From: Pseudomonadota bacterium
GTDB taxonomy: Bacteria; Pseudomonadota; Gammaproteobacteria; Competibacterales; Competibacteraceae
Direction: 5' to 3'
Length of the DNA: 64,000 nt
Assembly (NCBI GenBank): GCA_022709365.1
Contig: JAKLIY010000008.1
Location: 58,512-122,511, forward strand
Part shown: in pieces, positions 33,378 to 43,180 of the stretch
Layout of the letters: each line of letters opens with the position of its first letter
Position numbering within the stretch: the stretch's first letter is position 1
Made by a program: the position numbers and the translations under genes
The notes under the pieces: model-generated
The model's input: the letters and a program-made list of their open reading frames with translations, nothing else
Told to the model about the DNA's origin: nothing
Databases searched by the model: none

Positions 33378-34636
33378 AAAGGTGCTCCTACGAGTCGTTC
33401 AATTTCAGCGAAACGGAGATATTGCTCAAGCAGGGCTTTCAACTGGCCGAAGCGCGCTCGGCGCATTTGCCGTTGCGCATCCAGCAGAGTGGTGAAGTCC
33501 ACGCGACCGGTCTGGTAGCTGGCGAGCGCCGCCTGGAACGTCAACTCCGCCTGCGGCAGCAGGCGGGTGCGGATCAGCGTTTCCTGTTGCCGGGCGGCAT
33601 CCAGCCCGGCCAGTTGTTCCTGTAAGTCGCCTTGCAGTTGATTGGCGATAGCGTCTTGCCTGATTTGTGCGGCGCTCAACATTGCGGCGGCCTCCCGCTC
33701 TTGGGAACGGCGGCTGGTCTGTTGCAGGGGAATGTTGACCGACAGCATGATTTCCCAGTCTGTTAGCCGATTGCCGACCTGGATCGGGGAAACGCTGACG
33801 GTCAGATCCGGATAGCGGTTGGCCTTCACCAGATCCTGGGTATTTTGGGCGGCGGTGATAGTAGCCGATTGAGTGAGCAACTCTGGGTTGGTGCCAAGCA
33901 TCCGGCTCTCCAAGTCTGCGAGCGCCGCTGGTGTGAGCAAGGGTGGCAACGCCTTTGGCTCGGCCAACGGTGCGTTCGCCGGCCGGCCCAACAACGCATT
34001 GAGTTTGGCGCGAGCCTGTTGTTGCTCGGTTACCGCCATGATCAAATCGGCTTTGAGTGTGGTTTGTTCAATTTGCGCTTTCAGAGCGTCCTGTTGTGGC
34101 GTGAGGCCGTTGGCGTGGCGAATCTGGGCAACCTGCTCGACTTCGCGTAGAAACATCAACTCCTCTTTCAGGAGAACCTCGTTTTGCTGCGCCTGATAGC
34201 GTTGGATAAATGCGGTGGCGATCTTAGCCCGTAGCGTGGTGGACAACGTCAACCGCTGCCGGTGTGCCTTCTCCACTTCTGCTTCCGCCACCCGCTGTTT
34301 GGACTTCAGTTTCCCTCCCAGCGGCAGAGTCTGCGCCACGGTGTACTTCATGGAGCCGACTCGCGATGGGGCCAGGGTAAAGTCACTGTCGTTGGGAATG
34401 TCCCGCCATTCGACGCTGAACATCGGATCAGGCAACGCGCCCGCTGGCTGAATTCGCGCTTCAGCGGCCTCCACGTCGTGTTGCATCGCCGTGAGTTCTG
34501 GATGGTGTTGTTCCGCCCAGATCAGTAATTCGGGTAGAGTGGCCCCTGGCAAATCGGCGACAGGTTTCGCCGCTTGGACGCCCATCGAGAGGACCAGGAG
34601 CGCCAGCGCGCACCCGGTTTTCCGCAAATCGTGCAT
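33374..34636 (-). CDS. cusC: TolC/CusC-family outer-membrane channel
   Basis: A 420-residue protein with a signal peptide (ALALLVLSMGVQAA). It shows the two OEP repeats of TolC-type proteins: PELTAMQHDVEAAEARIQPA through LRAKIATAFIQRYQAQQNEV, and NPELLTQSATITAAQNTQDL through QQETLIRTRLLPQAEL and SYQTGRVDFTTLLDAQRQM. It forms the outer-membrane exit duct for the CusBA pump. Its stop overlaps cusB, and it starts 57 bases after the DUF411 gene, so the four genes probably share one transcript. Confidence 0.9.
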   Translation of the reverse strand: MHDLRKTGCALALLVLSMGVQAAKPVADLPGATLPELLIWAEQHHPELTAMQHDVEAAEARIQPAGALPDPMFSVEWRDIPNDSDFTLAPSRVGSMKYTVAQTLPLGGKLKSKQRVAEAEVEKAHRQRLTLSTTLRAKIATAFIQRYQAQQNEVLLKEELMFLREVEQVAQIRHANGLTPQQDALKAQIEQTTLKADLIMAVTEQQQARAKLNALLGRPANAPLAEPKALPPLLTPAALADLESRMLGTNPELLTQSATITAAQNTQDLVKANRYPDLTVSVSPIQVGNRLTDWEIMLSVNIPLQQTSRRSQEREAAAMLSAAQIRQDAIANQLQGDLQEQLAGLDAARQQETLIRTRLLPQAELTFQAALASYQTGRVDFTTLLDAQRQMRRARFGQLKALLEQYLRFAEIERLVGAPL

Positions 34637-34693
34637 GAATATCCCCCTGGTTTTTTCAGCATTCGCCTGACGCGGCGAGGCGGGCGATTATTG

Positions 34694-35170
34694 TTATCGA
34701 TAGGACTGAAAAATCCGGGAGGTGCCGTCTCGCGCCAACAGCAACACGTCATAGGGATCACGACGATGACCATATTCAGGGCCATCCATGCCGGGCGATC
34801 CGATCGGCATCGCGGGTACGGCCAGACCGATGGCGTTGGGCCGCTCATCCAGCAGGCGCAGAATCTCGCGGACGGGAACATGGCCCTCCAGCGCATAACC
34901 GTCCACCACGGCGGTATGGCAGGAGCCATACTCGATGGGGATGCCAAGGCGCTTGCGCGCATCGGCGTTGCCCGTGTCATGCACGCGCGTTTCGAAGCCG
35001 TTTTTCTCCAGATACGCCATCCAGTCCTTGCAGCAACCGCACGTCGGGTCTTTCCACACCTCGACCACCGGACGGCTGGGCGCGGCCCACGCCCGGGGGA
35101 GAGCCAGTAGCAACGAGCCAGCCAGCAGTTGGCGGCGCTTCAGATCAATGCTGGGGGTGGGCATGGCCAT
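34694..35170 (-). CDS. DUF411 copper-associated exported protein
   Basis: A 158-residue protein whose N-terminus (LKRRQLLAGSLLLALPRAWA) is a twin-arginine-type export signal. The mature part shows DUF411 features: VEVWKDPTCGCCKDWMAYLE with the CxCC metal-binding motif, HDTGNADARKRLGIP, SCHTAVVDGYALEGHVP with a second Cys/His pair, and GLAVPAMPIGSPGMDG. DUF411 proteins are small periplasmic proteins linked with copper or silver resistance. First gene of the cusCBA group. Confidence 0.88.
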   Translation of the reverse strand: MAMPTPSIDLKRRQLLAGSLLLALPRAWAAPSRPVVEVWKDPTCGCCKDWMAYLEKNGFETRVHDTGNADARKRLGIPIEYGSCHTAVVDGYALEGHVPVREILRLLDERPNAIGLAVPAMPIGSPGMDGPEYGHRRDPYDVLLLARDGTSRIFQSYR

Positions 35171-35268
35171 TCCTCTTGTGGTGGGTTTTGCCAGGGGTAG
35201 AAGTTACAGAAGATCGGCAACGATTCGTGCGATCAACAACCCTCGGGTGGCTGATCGGTTTCGGATGA

Positions 35269-37644
35269 TCATAATTTGACGCGGTTAAGCCGCAATGCGT
35301 TGATGACTACGGACACCGAACTCAGCGCCATGGCGGCGCCGGCGAAAATCGGCGACAGCAGCAGACCGAACGCCGGGTAGAGCACGCCGGCGGCCACCGG
35401 GATGCCGAGCGCGTTGTAGCCAAAGGCGAACGCGAGGTTCTGGCGGATGTTGCGCATCGTAGCGCGCGACAGGACGGCGGCGCGCGCGATGCCGCGCAAG
35501 TCGCCCTTGACCAGCGTCACGCCGGCACTCTCCATCGCCACATCGGTGCCGGTGCCCATGGCGATGCCGACGTCGGCCTGGGCCAGCGCCGGCGCGTCGT
35601 TGATGCCGTCACCGGCCATCGCGACCTTGCGCCCTTCGGCCTGCAAGCGCTTCACATGACCCGCCTTGTCCTCGGGCAGCACTTCGGCGATGGCTTCGGC
35701 GATGCCGAGTTGCCGGGCCACGGTGTCGGCCGTGCTGCGCGAATCGCCCGTGAGCATCACCAGGCGGACGCCTGAATCTTTTAATGTGGCGATCGCTTCC
35801 CGTGTGCTTTCCTTAATCGGATCGGCGACCGCCGCGAGTCCGGTGGCCACGTCCTTCACCGCGAAGAACACGACCGTTTTCGCTTCCAGACGCCAGACTT
35901 CCGCGCGCGCTTCCCAAGGCTGGGTATCGATGCCGTGCTGGGCGAGGAAGTTGCGGCTGCCGACGAGCACATGCTGGCCAGCGATATCCGCTTGCACGCC
36001 GAGGCCGTTGACGGCATCGAAGGCGCCAGCCGACGGTGGCGTCAGGCCGCGCGCCTTGGCCCCCGCAACGATGGCCAGCCCGATCGGATGCTCGGAAAGC
36101 TGTTCCACGCCGGCGACGAGCGCCAGGGCTTCATTTTCTGGAAGGCCCTCGGCGACAAAATCGGTCAGGGCGGGATGCCCGAGGGTCAACGTGCCGGTCT
36201 TGTCCACCACCACGGTGTCGATGTCACGCATGCGCTCGATGGCCTCGGCATTGCGGAACAGAAGACCGGCGCGCGCGCCTTGCCCCATGGCGACGGTCAT
36301 GGAGATAGGCGTTGCGAGGCCGACGGCACAGGGGCAGGCGATGATTAACACGGCCACGGCGTTGAGAAAAGCGTAGGCGAATTTCGGCTCGGGGCCGAGA
36401 AACCCCCACACGAGCGCTGTCACGAGAGCAATGCCCACCACGACCTGGACAAAGTACGCCGCGATGACATCGGCCAGCTTCTGGATCGGGGCGCGTGTGC
36501 GCTGGGCCTCTCCCACGAGATGAACGATCCGCGCCAGCAGCGTGTCAGCGCCCACTCGTTCGGCGCGGATCACCAACGAACCATTGCCATTGACGGTGGC
36601 GCCGGTGACCTGGTCGCCCGCCGCCTTGGCCACTGGCATGGGCTCGCCGGTGATCATCGATTCATCCACCCGACTCGTACCCTCGAGCACGGTACCGTCC
36701 ACCGGCACTTTCTCGCCCGGCTTCACCCGCAGCCGGTGACCCACCGCGATACTTTCGAGCGGAACCTGTTCCTCACTGCCGTCCTCGCCCAGACGCCAGG
36801 CCAAGTTGGGCGCGAGTTGCAGCAATTTTTGGAGGGCCTGGCCAGTCTGGCCCATCGCGCGCAACTGGAGGAAATCGCCCAGCAGCACCAGGGTCACGAT
36901 CACGGCCGCCGCCTCGAAATAAGTCCCCACCGCGCCGTCGTGCGCGCGGAACTCCAGCGGGAACAGGCTTGGAAAAAACACGGCGGCGAGGCTGAACAGG
37001 TAGGCGAGTCCCACCCCCAGCCCGATCAGCGTGTACATGTTGAGCGCGCGATGCACCAGCGAAAACCAGAACTTGCGCAGGATCGGCCCGCCGGCCCACA
37101 GCACGACCGGGGTGCCCAGCACCAACTCGATCCACCCCCGTTCCTGCGGCAACAGGCCAAACAGTTCCGGGAAGCCGATCATGGGCGACATCGCGAGCAC
37201 CACCAAGGGCAGGGAGAGCGCGGCGCCGACCCACAGCCGCCACGTCAGCGCGCGCCACTCGGAATGGTCGGCCTCGCCGCCGCCCGTGCCCGCCATCGGC
37301 ACCAGCGCCATCCCGCAGATCGGGCAATCGCCCGGTGCCTCGCGCACAATCTCCGGGTGCATCGGGCAGGTATAGTGAGTTCCCGGCGGCGCCGCGCCAG
37401 CGACGACCACCCCGCCACCGTCCTGACCCGGAGACTCGTGCGGGGGTTGGGCGTCGTGATGCGCGTGTCCAGAGTGCGCGGTGCCCCCCTGGTGAGGCGG
37501 TCCGGCAACGTGCGCGGACGGGTGGGCCTCGAATTTCTGCTGGCAAGCGGGGGAACAGAAATAATAACTTTTTCCCTCGAACACGCTGCTTCCCGCCGCA
37601 GTTCGCTCATCAACCTGCATGCCACAGACCGGATCCGTTGCCAT
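35269..37644 (-). CDS. copA: Copper/silver P1B-type ATPase with YHS and heavy-metal-binding N-terminal domains
   Basis: The start is ATG 37,644 behind AGGTAAGG; 791 residues. A YHS domain ([14 protein letters not shown] ... [10 protein letters not shown], residues 4-40) and a His-rich linker precede a heavy-metal-binding domain ([11 protein letters not shown] ... [11 protein letters not shown], about 95-121). The ATPase core has the TGEPMPVAK actuator loop, the IIACPCAVG metal site in membrane helix 6, the phosphorylated Asp in DKTGTLTLG and [10 protein letters not shown]. It should export Cu(I)/Ag(I) from the cytosol. A remnant of the 3' end of a near-identical gene lies at 40,324-40,458. 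Confidence 0.93.
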   Translation of the reverse strand: MATDPVCGMQVDERTAAGSSVFEGKSYYFCSPACQQKFEAHPSAHVAGPPHQGGTAHSGHAHHDAQPPHESPGQDGGGVVVAGAAPPGTHYTCPMHPEIVREAPGDCPICGMALVPMAGTGGGEADHSEWRALTWRLWVGAALSLPLVVLAMSPMIGFPELFGLLPQERGWIELVLGTPVVLWAGGPILRKFWFSLVHRALNMYTLIGLGVGLAYLFSLAAVFFPSLFPLEFRAHDGAVGTYFEAAAVIVTLVLLGDFLQLRAMGQTGQALQKLLQLAPNLAWRLGEDGSEEQVPLESIAVGHRLRVKPGEKVPVDGTVLEGTSRVDESMITGEPMPVAKAAGDQVTGATVNGNGSLVIRAERVGADTLLARIVHLVGEAQRTRAPIQKLADVIAAYFVQVVVGIALVTALVWGFLGPEPKFAYAFLNAVAVLIIACPCAVGLATPISMTVAMGQGARAGLLFRNAEAIERMRDIDTVVVDKTGTLTLGHPALTDFVAEGLPENEALALVAGVEQLSEHPIGLAIVAGAKARGLTPPSAGAFDAVNGLGVQADIAGQHVLVGSRNFLAQHGIDTQPWEARAEVWRLEAKTVVFFAVKDVATGLAAVADPIKESTREAIATLKDSGVRLVMLTGDSRSTADTVARQLGIAEAIAEVLPEDKAGHVKRLQAEGRKVAMAGDGINDAPALAQADVGIAMGTGTDVAMESAGVTLVKGDLRGIARAAVLSRATMRNIRQNLAFAFGYNALGIPVAAGVLYPAFGLLLSPIFAGAAMALSSVSVVINALRLNRVKL

Positions 37645-37658
37645 CGCCTTACCTCGCT

Positions 37659-38213
37659 TCATTGAGATTGATGGATTGACCTCATGGGCCTGGCCCGTAG
37701 GTCTCTAGACTTTCCGAATAACATCGGCTCTAGCATTCGATAGATGATCACCATCACGGGTGGCAAGATCAGCCACTGCAATAGCGGCGAAAGACCAATC
37801 CCGAAAATCATCGGCATGCTCGCCGTATAGCCCCAGTTGCCGACACGATAGACGTTGTACCATTCGCTCCATGCAGTAAAAGCCAGCGCGCCGATCACGA
37901 CAATGACGCCGCCTGTCCACGGATGCGACACCGGCCAGTCCGCGCGCCAGAGCACCATGCCCGCTAGCGCAAACATCGCGAGTGCAATCACGACGTCGCC
38001 CAGGGAGCAATGAAACAGTGCCCAGGCGACACTCATCCCATCCGCCGCCGCCCAGATCGTATAGAGCCTGACCTGCGCGATTTCCCACGTCAGATTCAAA
38101 ACGAAGGCGAGCGCCGACCAGAGACCTGCTCGTGCCATAACACTGCGCATCGTTATGGTGCGTGTAGTACGTGGGTTAACGCCGGTCTTCGCGGCAACTC
38201 GGGATGTTCGCAT
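37659..38213 (-). CDS. Integral membrane protein next to the copper ATPase
   Basis: About 184 residues from ATG 38,213 (weak AATGAGAAAA-like site; an ATG at 38,150 and a GTG at 38,255 are alternatives). It has four to five hydrophobic segments and the conserved-looking pattern [39 protein letters not shown] and [10 protein letters not shown]. Members of this family often sit beside heavy-metal ATPases or cation channels; the role is unknown. It ends 14 bases before the ATPase start and is probably co-transcribed with it. Confidence 0.7.
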   Translation of the reverse strand: MRTSRVAAKTGVNPRTTRTITMRSVMARAGLWSALAFVLNLTWEIAQVRLYTIWAAADGMSVAWALFHCSLGDVVIALAMFALAGMVLWRADWPVSHPWTGGVIVVIGALAFTAWSEWYNVYRVGNWGYTASMPMIFGIGLSPLLQWLILPPVMVIIYRMLEPMLFGKSRDLRARPMRSIHQSQ

Positions 38214-38337
38214 CTGCGTTTTCTCATTCGAATGTCGTTGTATCTGCTTTACCACCGAAAATTGACCACAGCCCCATTAATTCAACTCGCTTATCGTAAC
38301 CAGAGGTATTTCCGCAGGTACCTTCAGAAGGCGAGAG

Positions 38338-39951
38338 TCAGCGTTGACCATAGTCGCGACGCATTGCACTGATACCGGCGATGAGCATGCCGACAATCCC
38401 ACTGATGATCAGTATTTCGCCGAGAATATGGTGCCAGCCACCCATTGGCGTAAGTATCAGCATCGAACCACTGATCACAAGAGCCGCGAAAGCAATGGCT
38501 CCAGCGAGCCGTGCGAGATTGCGGTTAACGCGACCTCCCAGGGCCTCCAAACTCGGAAGTCGGCCCAGATTGCCTTCGGCGATACGTCGGAGGACGCGTC
38601 GCGTGTCGCCGGGTGCATCAAGTATCAAGCGCTCTACTTCGCGCGCAAGCTTGGTTGTCTTGTCCTCTATCCGCTTCGGAGAGAAGTGCTGCTCGGTGAG
38701 GCGCAAGATCTCTTCACGAAACGATTCCATGTAGTTATGGTCCGGGGCGAGTTGGCGAATCATCGACTCCAGAATGACGAAAGCTCGTGTTAGCAGGACA
38801 AACTCACCGGGATTGTGTACCCCGTTCCGGGTTCCGGCACGCAGTAGTGATTCGAACGCACCCCCGATTGAAACATCGGCCAAATTGGTCCTGCGGATTT
38901 CATAGAGCGCTGCCTTTATGTCCACCAACAGCGCCGCATGGTTGATTTTTTCGCTCCCCGGCGCCATTTCGAGATAAGCTTCCGTGGCCGCCCGTGCATC
39001 GCCTTTGACGACCGCTTCGAGCAAGAGTGTTAGTGATTCGCGCATCGGCTCGTCAAGTTCGCCCGTGTTCCCGAAATCGAGGAGCGAGAGCCGCCCATCA
39101 GGCAGAACGAAAACATTGCCGGGATGCGGGTCAGCGTGAAACAAGCCTTCTTCGAAGATCGTTTGCAGCATCAGCCTAACCAGGGTGTTCATCGACCGCG
39201 GCATCGTTTCCGGGTGCTGTTTGGCGTAGAAATCCACCCGTTCACCCGCCGAAATCTCCAGCGTCAGCACGGCTCCGTGCGAACATTCCGCAACGACATC
39301 CGGAATCCAGAGGTCGGGAAAATCGGCCATCGCGGTGCGAAAGATCACTATGGAACGCGCTTCGCGACTGAAATCGGTTTCCCGGTTCAGACTGATGGCA
39401 AATTCACGTACCACAACAGGGAGGTCGAGTGCGCGTAAACGCGGAAAGAGCCTTTCCCCCAGCGCTACCAGGCAAGTCAGTGCTGCCATATCTGTGGAAA
39501 TAATTGCTTTAAGGCCAGGCCGCTGCACCTTCACGGCCACCTGACGCCCATCCTGCATTGTCGCCTTATGCACTTGGGCGATGGTGGCGGAGCCGAGTGG
39601 CGTTTCGTCGAACAATGAGAACAATGCTGGCAACGGTGTGCCCAACTCGACTTCGACTGTCGCGCGTACCACGTCAATACCCATCGCCGGCAACTGGTCG
39701 TGCAGCAGGGCCAATTGATCAATGTAAGCGTCCGGCAGCAGATCACGCCGCATCGCGAGCACTTGACCGAATTTGATAAAGGTTAGCCCCAACTCCTCAA
39801 CGGCTTCCCGTACCGCCTTCGGCGGCGGCCAATGTCTCTTGCCGAACACGGCTCCCAAGAGTTTGTGTCGGGCGAGCACGCGCAGGATTTGCATTAGCCG
39901 AGGCGCCGCTTGCAGAACGCTGCACCTCTCTGGGGTAATCATTTCAGCCAT
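38338..39951 (-). CDS. ubiB: UbiB/ABC1-family atypical kinase-like protein
   Basis: A 537-residue protein of the ADCK/UbiB family. Visible motifs are the KxGQ element (LTFIKFGQVLAMRRDLLP), the alanine-loop substitute PLGSATIAQVHKA, the VAVKVQRPG strand with the ATP-binding lysine, EEGLFHADPHPGNVFV and the metal-binding LLDFGNTGELD. Two hydrophobic helices close the protein (about residues 480-525), the usual membrane anchor. UbiB proteins support ubiquinone synthesis. Here it is among metal genes, and its start overlaps a DedA fragment, so it is probably an extra copy rather than the chromosomal one. Confidence 0.9.
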   Translation of the reverse strand: MAEMITPERCSVLQAAPRLMQILRVLARHKLLGAVFGKRHWPPPKAVREAVEELGLTFIKFGQVLAMRRDLLPDAYIDQLALLHDQLPAMGIDVVRATVEVELGTPLPALFSLFDETPLGSATIAQVHKATMQDGRQVAVKVQRPGLKAIISTDMAALTCLVALGERLFPRLRALDLPVVVREFAISLNRETDFSREARSIVIFRTAMADFPDLWIPDVVAECSHGAVLTLEISAGERVDFYAKQHPETMPRSMNTLVRLMLQTIFEEGLFHADPHPGNVFVLPDGRLSLLDFGNTGELDEPMRESLTLLLEAVVKGDARAATEAYLEMAPGSEKINHAALLVDIKAALYEIRRTNLADVSIGGAFESLLRAGTRNGVHNPGEFVLLTRAFVILESMIRQLAPDHNYMESFREEILRLTEQHFSPKRIEDKTTKLAREVERLILDAPGDTRRVLRRIAEGNLGRLPSLEALGGRVNRNLARLAGAIAFAALVISGSMLILTPMGGWHHILGEILIISGIVGMLIAGISAMRRDYGQR

Positions 39952-40322
39952 GCGCTTCTCCCACTACCACGACAGGCACCCAAAGCACTGAGCCCAATGC
40001 GTTGTAGGTAATGAACTGGCGATACGGCATTTGTGATGAACCCACGAGAAACGGCACAAGCGCTTGAGCGAATCCTACAAACCGGCCGAGAAAGACCGCC
40101 TTACCGCCATGTCGCTTAAAGAAGGCTTCTGCATTTTCTATGTGCGCGTTGTTTAAGCCAAACCGGCTGCCATAGCGCGTCAAAGCCGGGTGCCCCAGCC
40201 GTCGTCCCAGTTCATCGCTTATGCTGTCTCCGAGTACCTCGCCGATCCTAACAATCACGATCAATGCATCAAAATTGAGTAGCCCCTGTACCGCGAAAAA
40301 TCCGACGACCAGAAGCAGGCTC
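39944..40322 (-). pseudogene. DedA-family membrane protein, N-terminally truncated
   Basis: The frame reads [20 protein letters not shown], then IGEVLGDSISDELGRRLGH, KRHGGKAVFLGRFVGFAQALVPFLVGSSQM and ALGSVLWVPVVVVG, the SNARE-like core of DedA proteins. The first 60 or so residues are missing because the sequence switches at about 40,322 to a fragment of a copper ATPase gene. Its TGA overlaps the UbiB start. Confidence 0.75.
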
Positions 40323-40323
40323 T

Positions 40324-40458
40324 CAGCACCGAACTCAGCGCCATGGCGGCGCCGGCGAAGATCGGCGACAGCAGCAGACCGAACGCCGGGTAGAGCACCC
40401 CGGCCACCGGGATGCCGAGAGCGTTGTAGCCAAAGGCGAACGCGATGCCGACATCGGC
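40324..40458 (-). pseudogene. Fragment of a second copper ATPase gene
   Basis: Bases 40,326-40,443 match 35,313-35,434 in the 3' end of copA almost exactly apart from a 3-base gap, encoding [20 protein letters not shown] and the last membrane helix. Just before it, TGCCGACATCGGCG matches copA at about 35,566, so an internal piece of about 125 bp was deleted. The fragment then runs out of frame into the DedA remnant. Confidence 0.8.
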
Positions 40459-40507
40459 GTCACCCCGATAGCATCACCCTGCGCGTCGCATCACGCCCCT
40501 CGATCCA

Positions 40508-40921
40508 TCACTTTTGCTCGGCGAGCCACTGATCGAACTGGGCGATCTCCTCCTTCTGCGCAGCTATGATCTTGCGTGCCATCTCCTTCATTATTGGCGA
40601 TTTTCCGTGCTCAAGTTCCATTTGCGCCATGTCCAAGGCTTGCTGATGGTGGATCTTCATCATCATCGCGAAGTCCTTGTCGGTGTCGCCGGACAGGGGC
40701 ATCTTTTGCATGCTGTCCATTCCCATCATCATCGACTGCTTCATGCCGTCCGATCCGGTCGTGCTTTGCTGAATGTGTCCGTGGGGCATGCTGGCCGATG
40801 GGGGTGCCGATGGGGGCGCTGATGGAGAAGCCTGCGGTTGTGCGACTGCGGACACCAGGTAAAGCGCAGTGACAGGAGCAAGGCACAGTGCCCGAATTGA
40901 TTTGAGCGTTTCACGTTTCAT
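40508..40921 (-). CDS. DUF305 periplasmic protein, copper-linked
   Basis: A 137-residue protein with a signal peptide (ALCLAPVTALYLVSAVA), a Ser/Pro linker and a Met/His-rich DUF305 core: SMMMGMDSMQKM, KDFAMMMKIHHQQALDMAQM and IAAQKEEIAQFDQWLAE. DUF305 proteins form ferritin-like helical bundles and are often encoded with copper resistance genes; the Met and His clusters suggest Cu(I) binding. It shares the minus-strand cluster with the Csp-like and Met-rich genes. Confidence 0.85.
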   Translation of the reverse strand: MKRETLKSIRALCLAPVTALYLVSAVAQPQASPSAPPSAPPSASMPHGHIQQSTTGSDGMKQSMMMGMDSMQKMPLSGDTDKDFAMMMKIHHQQALDMAQMELEHGKSPIMKEMARKIIAAQKEEIAQFDQWLAEQK

Positions 40922-40950
40922 CGATTTTTCCTTGCGTGAGGGTCTGGAAA

Positions 40951-41280
40951 TTATTGAGCCATACTACGACAAGCGTCGGCGCAACGACGGCACGCCTCGG
41001 CGCAGCCCTTACAGTGATCCATGTCATGCGCGTCACATTGTTTCGCACACCAGTCGCAGATGTCCGCGCACAACTTGCCAACCTGCTGGGCGAACGGACT
41101 GTTGCGGGCCATCGCATCGCTGCACAACCGGCAGATCGCCGCGCACTCGATACAGCAGGCCGGACAGCTATTGTCGCTTTCCTTACCGACCATGTGCGCG
41201 AAACAGTTGCCGCACTCGGTGGCGCAGTCGTGGCAGGCGGCGATGCAATCCTTGGTACTCTGGTTCAGATGATGACTCAT
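40951..41280 (-). CDS. Csp-like four-helix-bundle copper storage protein
   Basis: A 109-residue protein without signal peptide and with 20 cysteines, mostly in CxxxC/CxxC pairs along helices (DCIAACHDCATECGNC, SCPACCIECAAICRLC, LCADICDWCAKQC, CKGCAEACRRCADAC). This is the pattern of cytosolic Csp proteins (DUF326), which bind many Cu(I) ions inside a four-helix bundle. It should buffer cytosolic copper before export by the ATPase. Neighbours are DUF305 and a Met-rich protein, all on the minus strand. Confidence 0.88.
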   Translation of the reverse strand: MSHHLNQSTKDCIAACHDCATECGNCFAHMVGKESDNSCPACCIECAAICRLCSDAMARNSPFAQQVGKLCADICDWCAKQCDAHDMDHCKGCAEACRRCADACRSMAQ

Positions 41281-41459
41281 GATTGTGTTTCCTTTAATTG
41301 ATTGAGATCGGGCGATATTGGCGCGCCCGTAACGCCTGCGCTGTCAAGCAGCGGTCATTTCCCATGCTGGGCAACATCGACGTCGAGTGTCGCGGGCAAT
41401 CACAGGGTACGATTAGTCTGAGTCGCCGATTCGGGATCAAGCAGCCTCAAAATTCGCCG

Positions 41460-41885
41460 TCATTTCGCCGACATGGACTCCATCATCTGAGTGTGCCGCA
41501 TCATCTGCTCCATCATTATCTGCATCATGTCCATGCGCTTTTCCATCATCTCCTCGCGTTGCTTTGGGTCTCCGCTCATCATTGGCCCCCCTTTCTGGCC
41601 GCTCATCGTCATCGGGCTACCCATGCCGTGCATCGCCTTCATGTTTTCCTGCATCGTCTGCATGTGTTCCTGCATCAGCTTCTGGCGTTCCTTCGGGTCG
41701 GTTGTCGTCTGAAGTTTTTCCATCTGCTGCTGCATGATTTTCATGTTTTCCTGCATTTGGGTCATGTGCTTGTCCATGTCCATGCTCATCGTCGGCTGCG
41801 CGGGTACGGGCTTCTCTTGTGCTGATGCGATGGGTACTGACAGGGCACAGGTCAGGAGGGCGGAAAGCAGTATTGAGGTTTTCAT
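41460..41885 (-). CDS. Met-rich exported helical protein
   Basis: A 141-residue protein from ATG 41,885 behind GAAGGAAAAACC; the longer frame upstream is not supported. After a signal peptide (MKTSILLSALLTCALSVPIASA) about a quarter of the residues are methionine, in repeated MQENMK, MQEHMQ and MMEQMM patterns on amphipathic helices. Such proteins bind Cu(I) in the periplasm, as in CopB/PcoE-like proteins, though no exact family is recognised. Confidence 0.7.
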   Translation of the reverse strand: MKTSILLSALLTCALSVPIASAQEKPVPAQPTMSMDMDKHMTQMQENMKIMQQQMEKLQTTTDPKERQKLMQEHMQTMQENMKAMHGMGSPMTMSGQKGGPMMSGDPKQREEMMEKRMDMMQIMMEQMMRHTQMMESMSAK

Positions 41886-42085
41886 GACGGTTTTTCCTTC
41901 TGGGTTGGGTTGAACAAGCTTGAATCTTAATACACCGAAAACGAGGGTAGTTATGTACGGCATCGAACATAAAGTGATCAATTTTAGCGCTGGGTGAGAG
42001 TGATCTGACCGGCTTTCTTGTACAAGCTGAGCGAGATAATGCTCAATAGGAGGAGAAAAATATTCTGTGGTTTCTATTGTGGCGT

Positions 42086-42526
42086 TCATTGGGCTTCATC
42101 CGTGGTGGCGATAAACACATTATCTACCTCGTTGACATGAAAATAGCGGGGTTTGCTGGCGACCGGCAGATCACACTCATCCAAGCCAGATTTTTGCAGC
42201 AGGTAGGTGCGCATGGCCGGGTCATTCAGCATGGCCTTGTCGTTCTCCAGCCATGCGCGAATGGTTGGATCGGGCGGCGGCTGGAAAATGTGAACCTCGC
42301 GATGGCCGCGATCCAGTACTGCGTAGACGGGCGGTTCACCGAATTCCAGCAATTTGGTATAGCCCATGCCTTTGTACCACCGCACCGTCTGCCTGACGCT
42401 GGACAGCACCCTGCTGTCGCCCTTGTAAGCTGGGCCACAGTCAAAGCGATTGCCTTTTTCCATCACATAACGGCACGCGGCCTTGAGTGTGATGCTAATG
42501 CTGGTTTGTTGGGTGACGTCACTCAT
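42086..42526 (-). CDS. Hypothetical cytoplasmic protein
   Basis: A 146-residue protein from ATG 42,526 behind AAGGAGGG. The sequence is mixed alpha/beta (ISITLKAACRYVMEKGNRFD, VLSSVRQTVRWYKGMGYTKL, PPVYAVLDRGHREVHIFQPP, SKPRYFHVNEVDNVFI). No membrane segment or metal motif is clear. It lies in the metal cluster but could be unrelated. I do not recognise a family. Confidence 0.6.
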   Translation of the reverse strand: MSDVTQQTSISITLKAACRYVMEKGNRFDCGPAYKGDSRVLSSVRQTVRWYKGMGYTKLLEFGEPPVYAVLDRGHREVHIFQPPPDPTIRAWLENDKAMLNDPAMRTYLLQKSGLDECDLPVASKPRYFHVNEVDNVFIATTDEAQ

Positions 42527-42686
42527 CGGGAAACCCTCCTTAATCAATCGGGTTTCAAGGAAACAATAGGCTTAGAGGCTGTATAGAAATTCTTCTCGTC
42601 CCAACGGAAATGGAATTTAGCGGTTATTCATGAGCTTTTTCCCAAACCCTTCATCAAAGTTGGCTTTTATAAAGCCTCTAAACCTT

Positions 42687-42716
42687 CGGACATCCGGCCG
42701 GGATAGCCTTTGGCAC
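42687..42716. repeat. 30-bp direct repeat, copy 1
   Basis: GACATCCGGCCGGGATAGCC(...)CACGA at 42,687-42,716 is repeated exactly at 43,145-43,174. Each copy lies just downstream of one of the small exported-protein genes on the minus strand. The centre CCGGCCGG is palindromic. Confidence 0.8.
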
Positions 42717-42739
42717 GACCGGGGATTGAAGTCCATGAT

Positions 42740-43087
42740 TCAGCAGATGGGGAAGTTGTTGTCGTCGTTGAATCCGAATCTGGGACTCAACGAGCAGCTC
42801 TCGCCGGTCGTGGTGCGGGCCGGAAATTTAGATTGCGACGGTGTTCTCTCTTGGTTCCAAGGCGTGATAGGTAGCTGTTCGCTCCAGGAGCGAGTAAATT
42901 CATTCCCCCGCCCGTAGGGAGCTGACTGGGAGGAAGAGTGGGTGCTTCCAGAGGAGTGGGTGCTTCCAGAGGAGTGGGTGCTTCCAGAGGAGTGGGTGCT
43001 TGTACTAGGGGAGCCCGCCACGGTGGGAGTTATGCCGGAGAGGCCGATGATTAAAGCAAAGGTGAAAACAGCGAGTTGGGTTTTCAT
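42740..43087 (-). CDS. Small exported protein with Ser/Thr/His repeats (1 of 3)
   Basis: A 115-residue protein with a signal peptide (MKTQLAVFTFALIIGLSGIT) and the hexapeptide GSTHSS repeated about four times, encoded by an 18-bp tandem repeat at about 42,938-43,010. The C-terminal half (FTRSWSEQLPITPWNQERTP, ESCSLSPRFGFNDDNNFPIC) ends in cysteine. Its layout matches the next gene. Role unknown; location suggests the metal cluster. Confidence 0.6.
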   Translation of the reverse strand: MKTQLAVFTFALIIGLSGITPTVAGSPSTSTHSSGSTHSSGSTHSSGSTHSSSQSAPYGRGNEFTRSWSEQLPITPWNQERTPSQSKFPARTTTGESCSLSPRFGFNDDNNFPIC

Positions 43088-43144
43088 GGATATTTCTCAG
43101 AAATTCGGGTTAACGATGATGGCTGGACGGTCCCGGCGGATTCT

Positions 43145-43174
43145 GACATCCGGCCGGGATAGCCTTTGGCACGA
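43145..43174. repeat. 30-bp direct repeat, copy 2
   Basis: Exact second copy of the word at 42,687-42,716, 458 bases away in the same orientation, lying between two of the small exported-protein genes. The spacing suggests duplication of a gene plus its 3' flank. Confidence 0.8.
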
Positions 43175-43180
43175 TCATAT

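Noticed and set aside
36520..37665. A 381-codon plus-strand frame across the copA gene.
   Set aside because: It overlaps the P-type ATPase completely on the other strand and shows only shadow composition.
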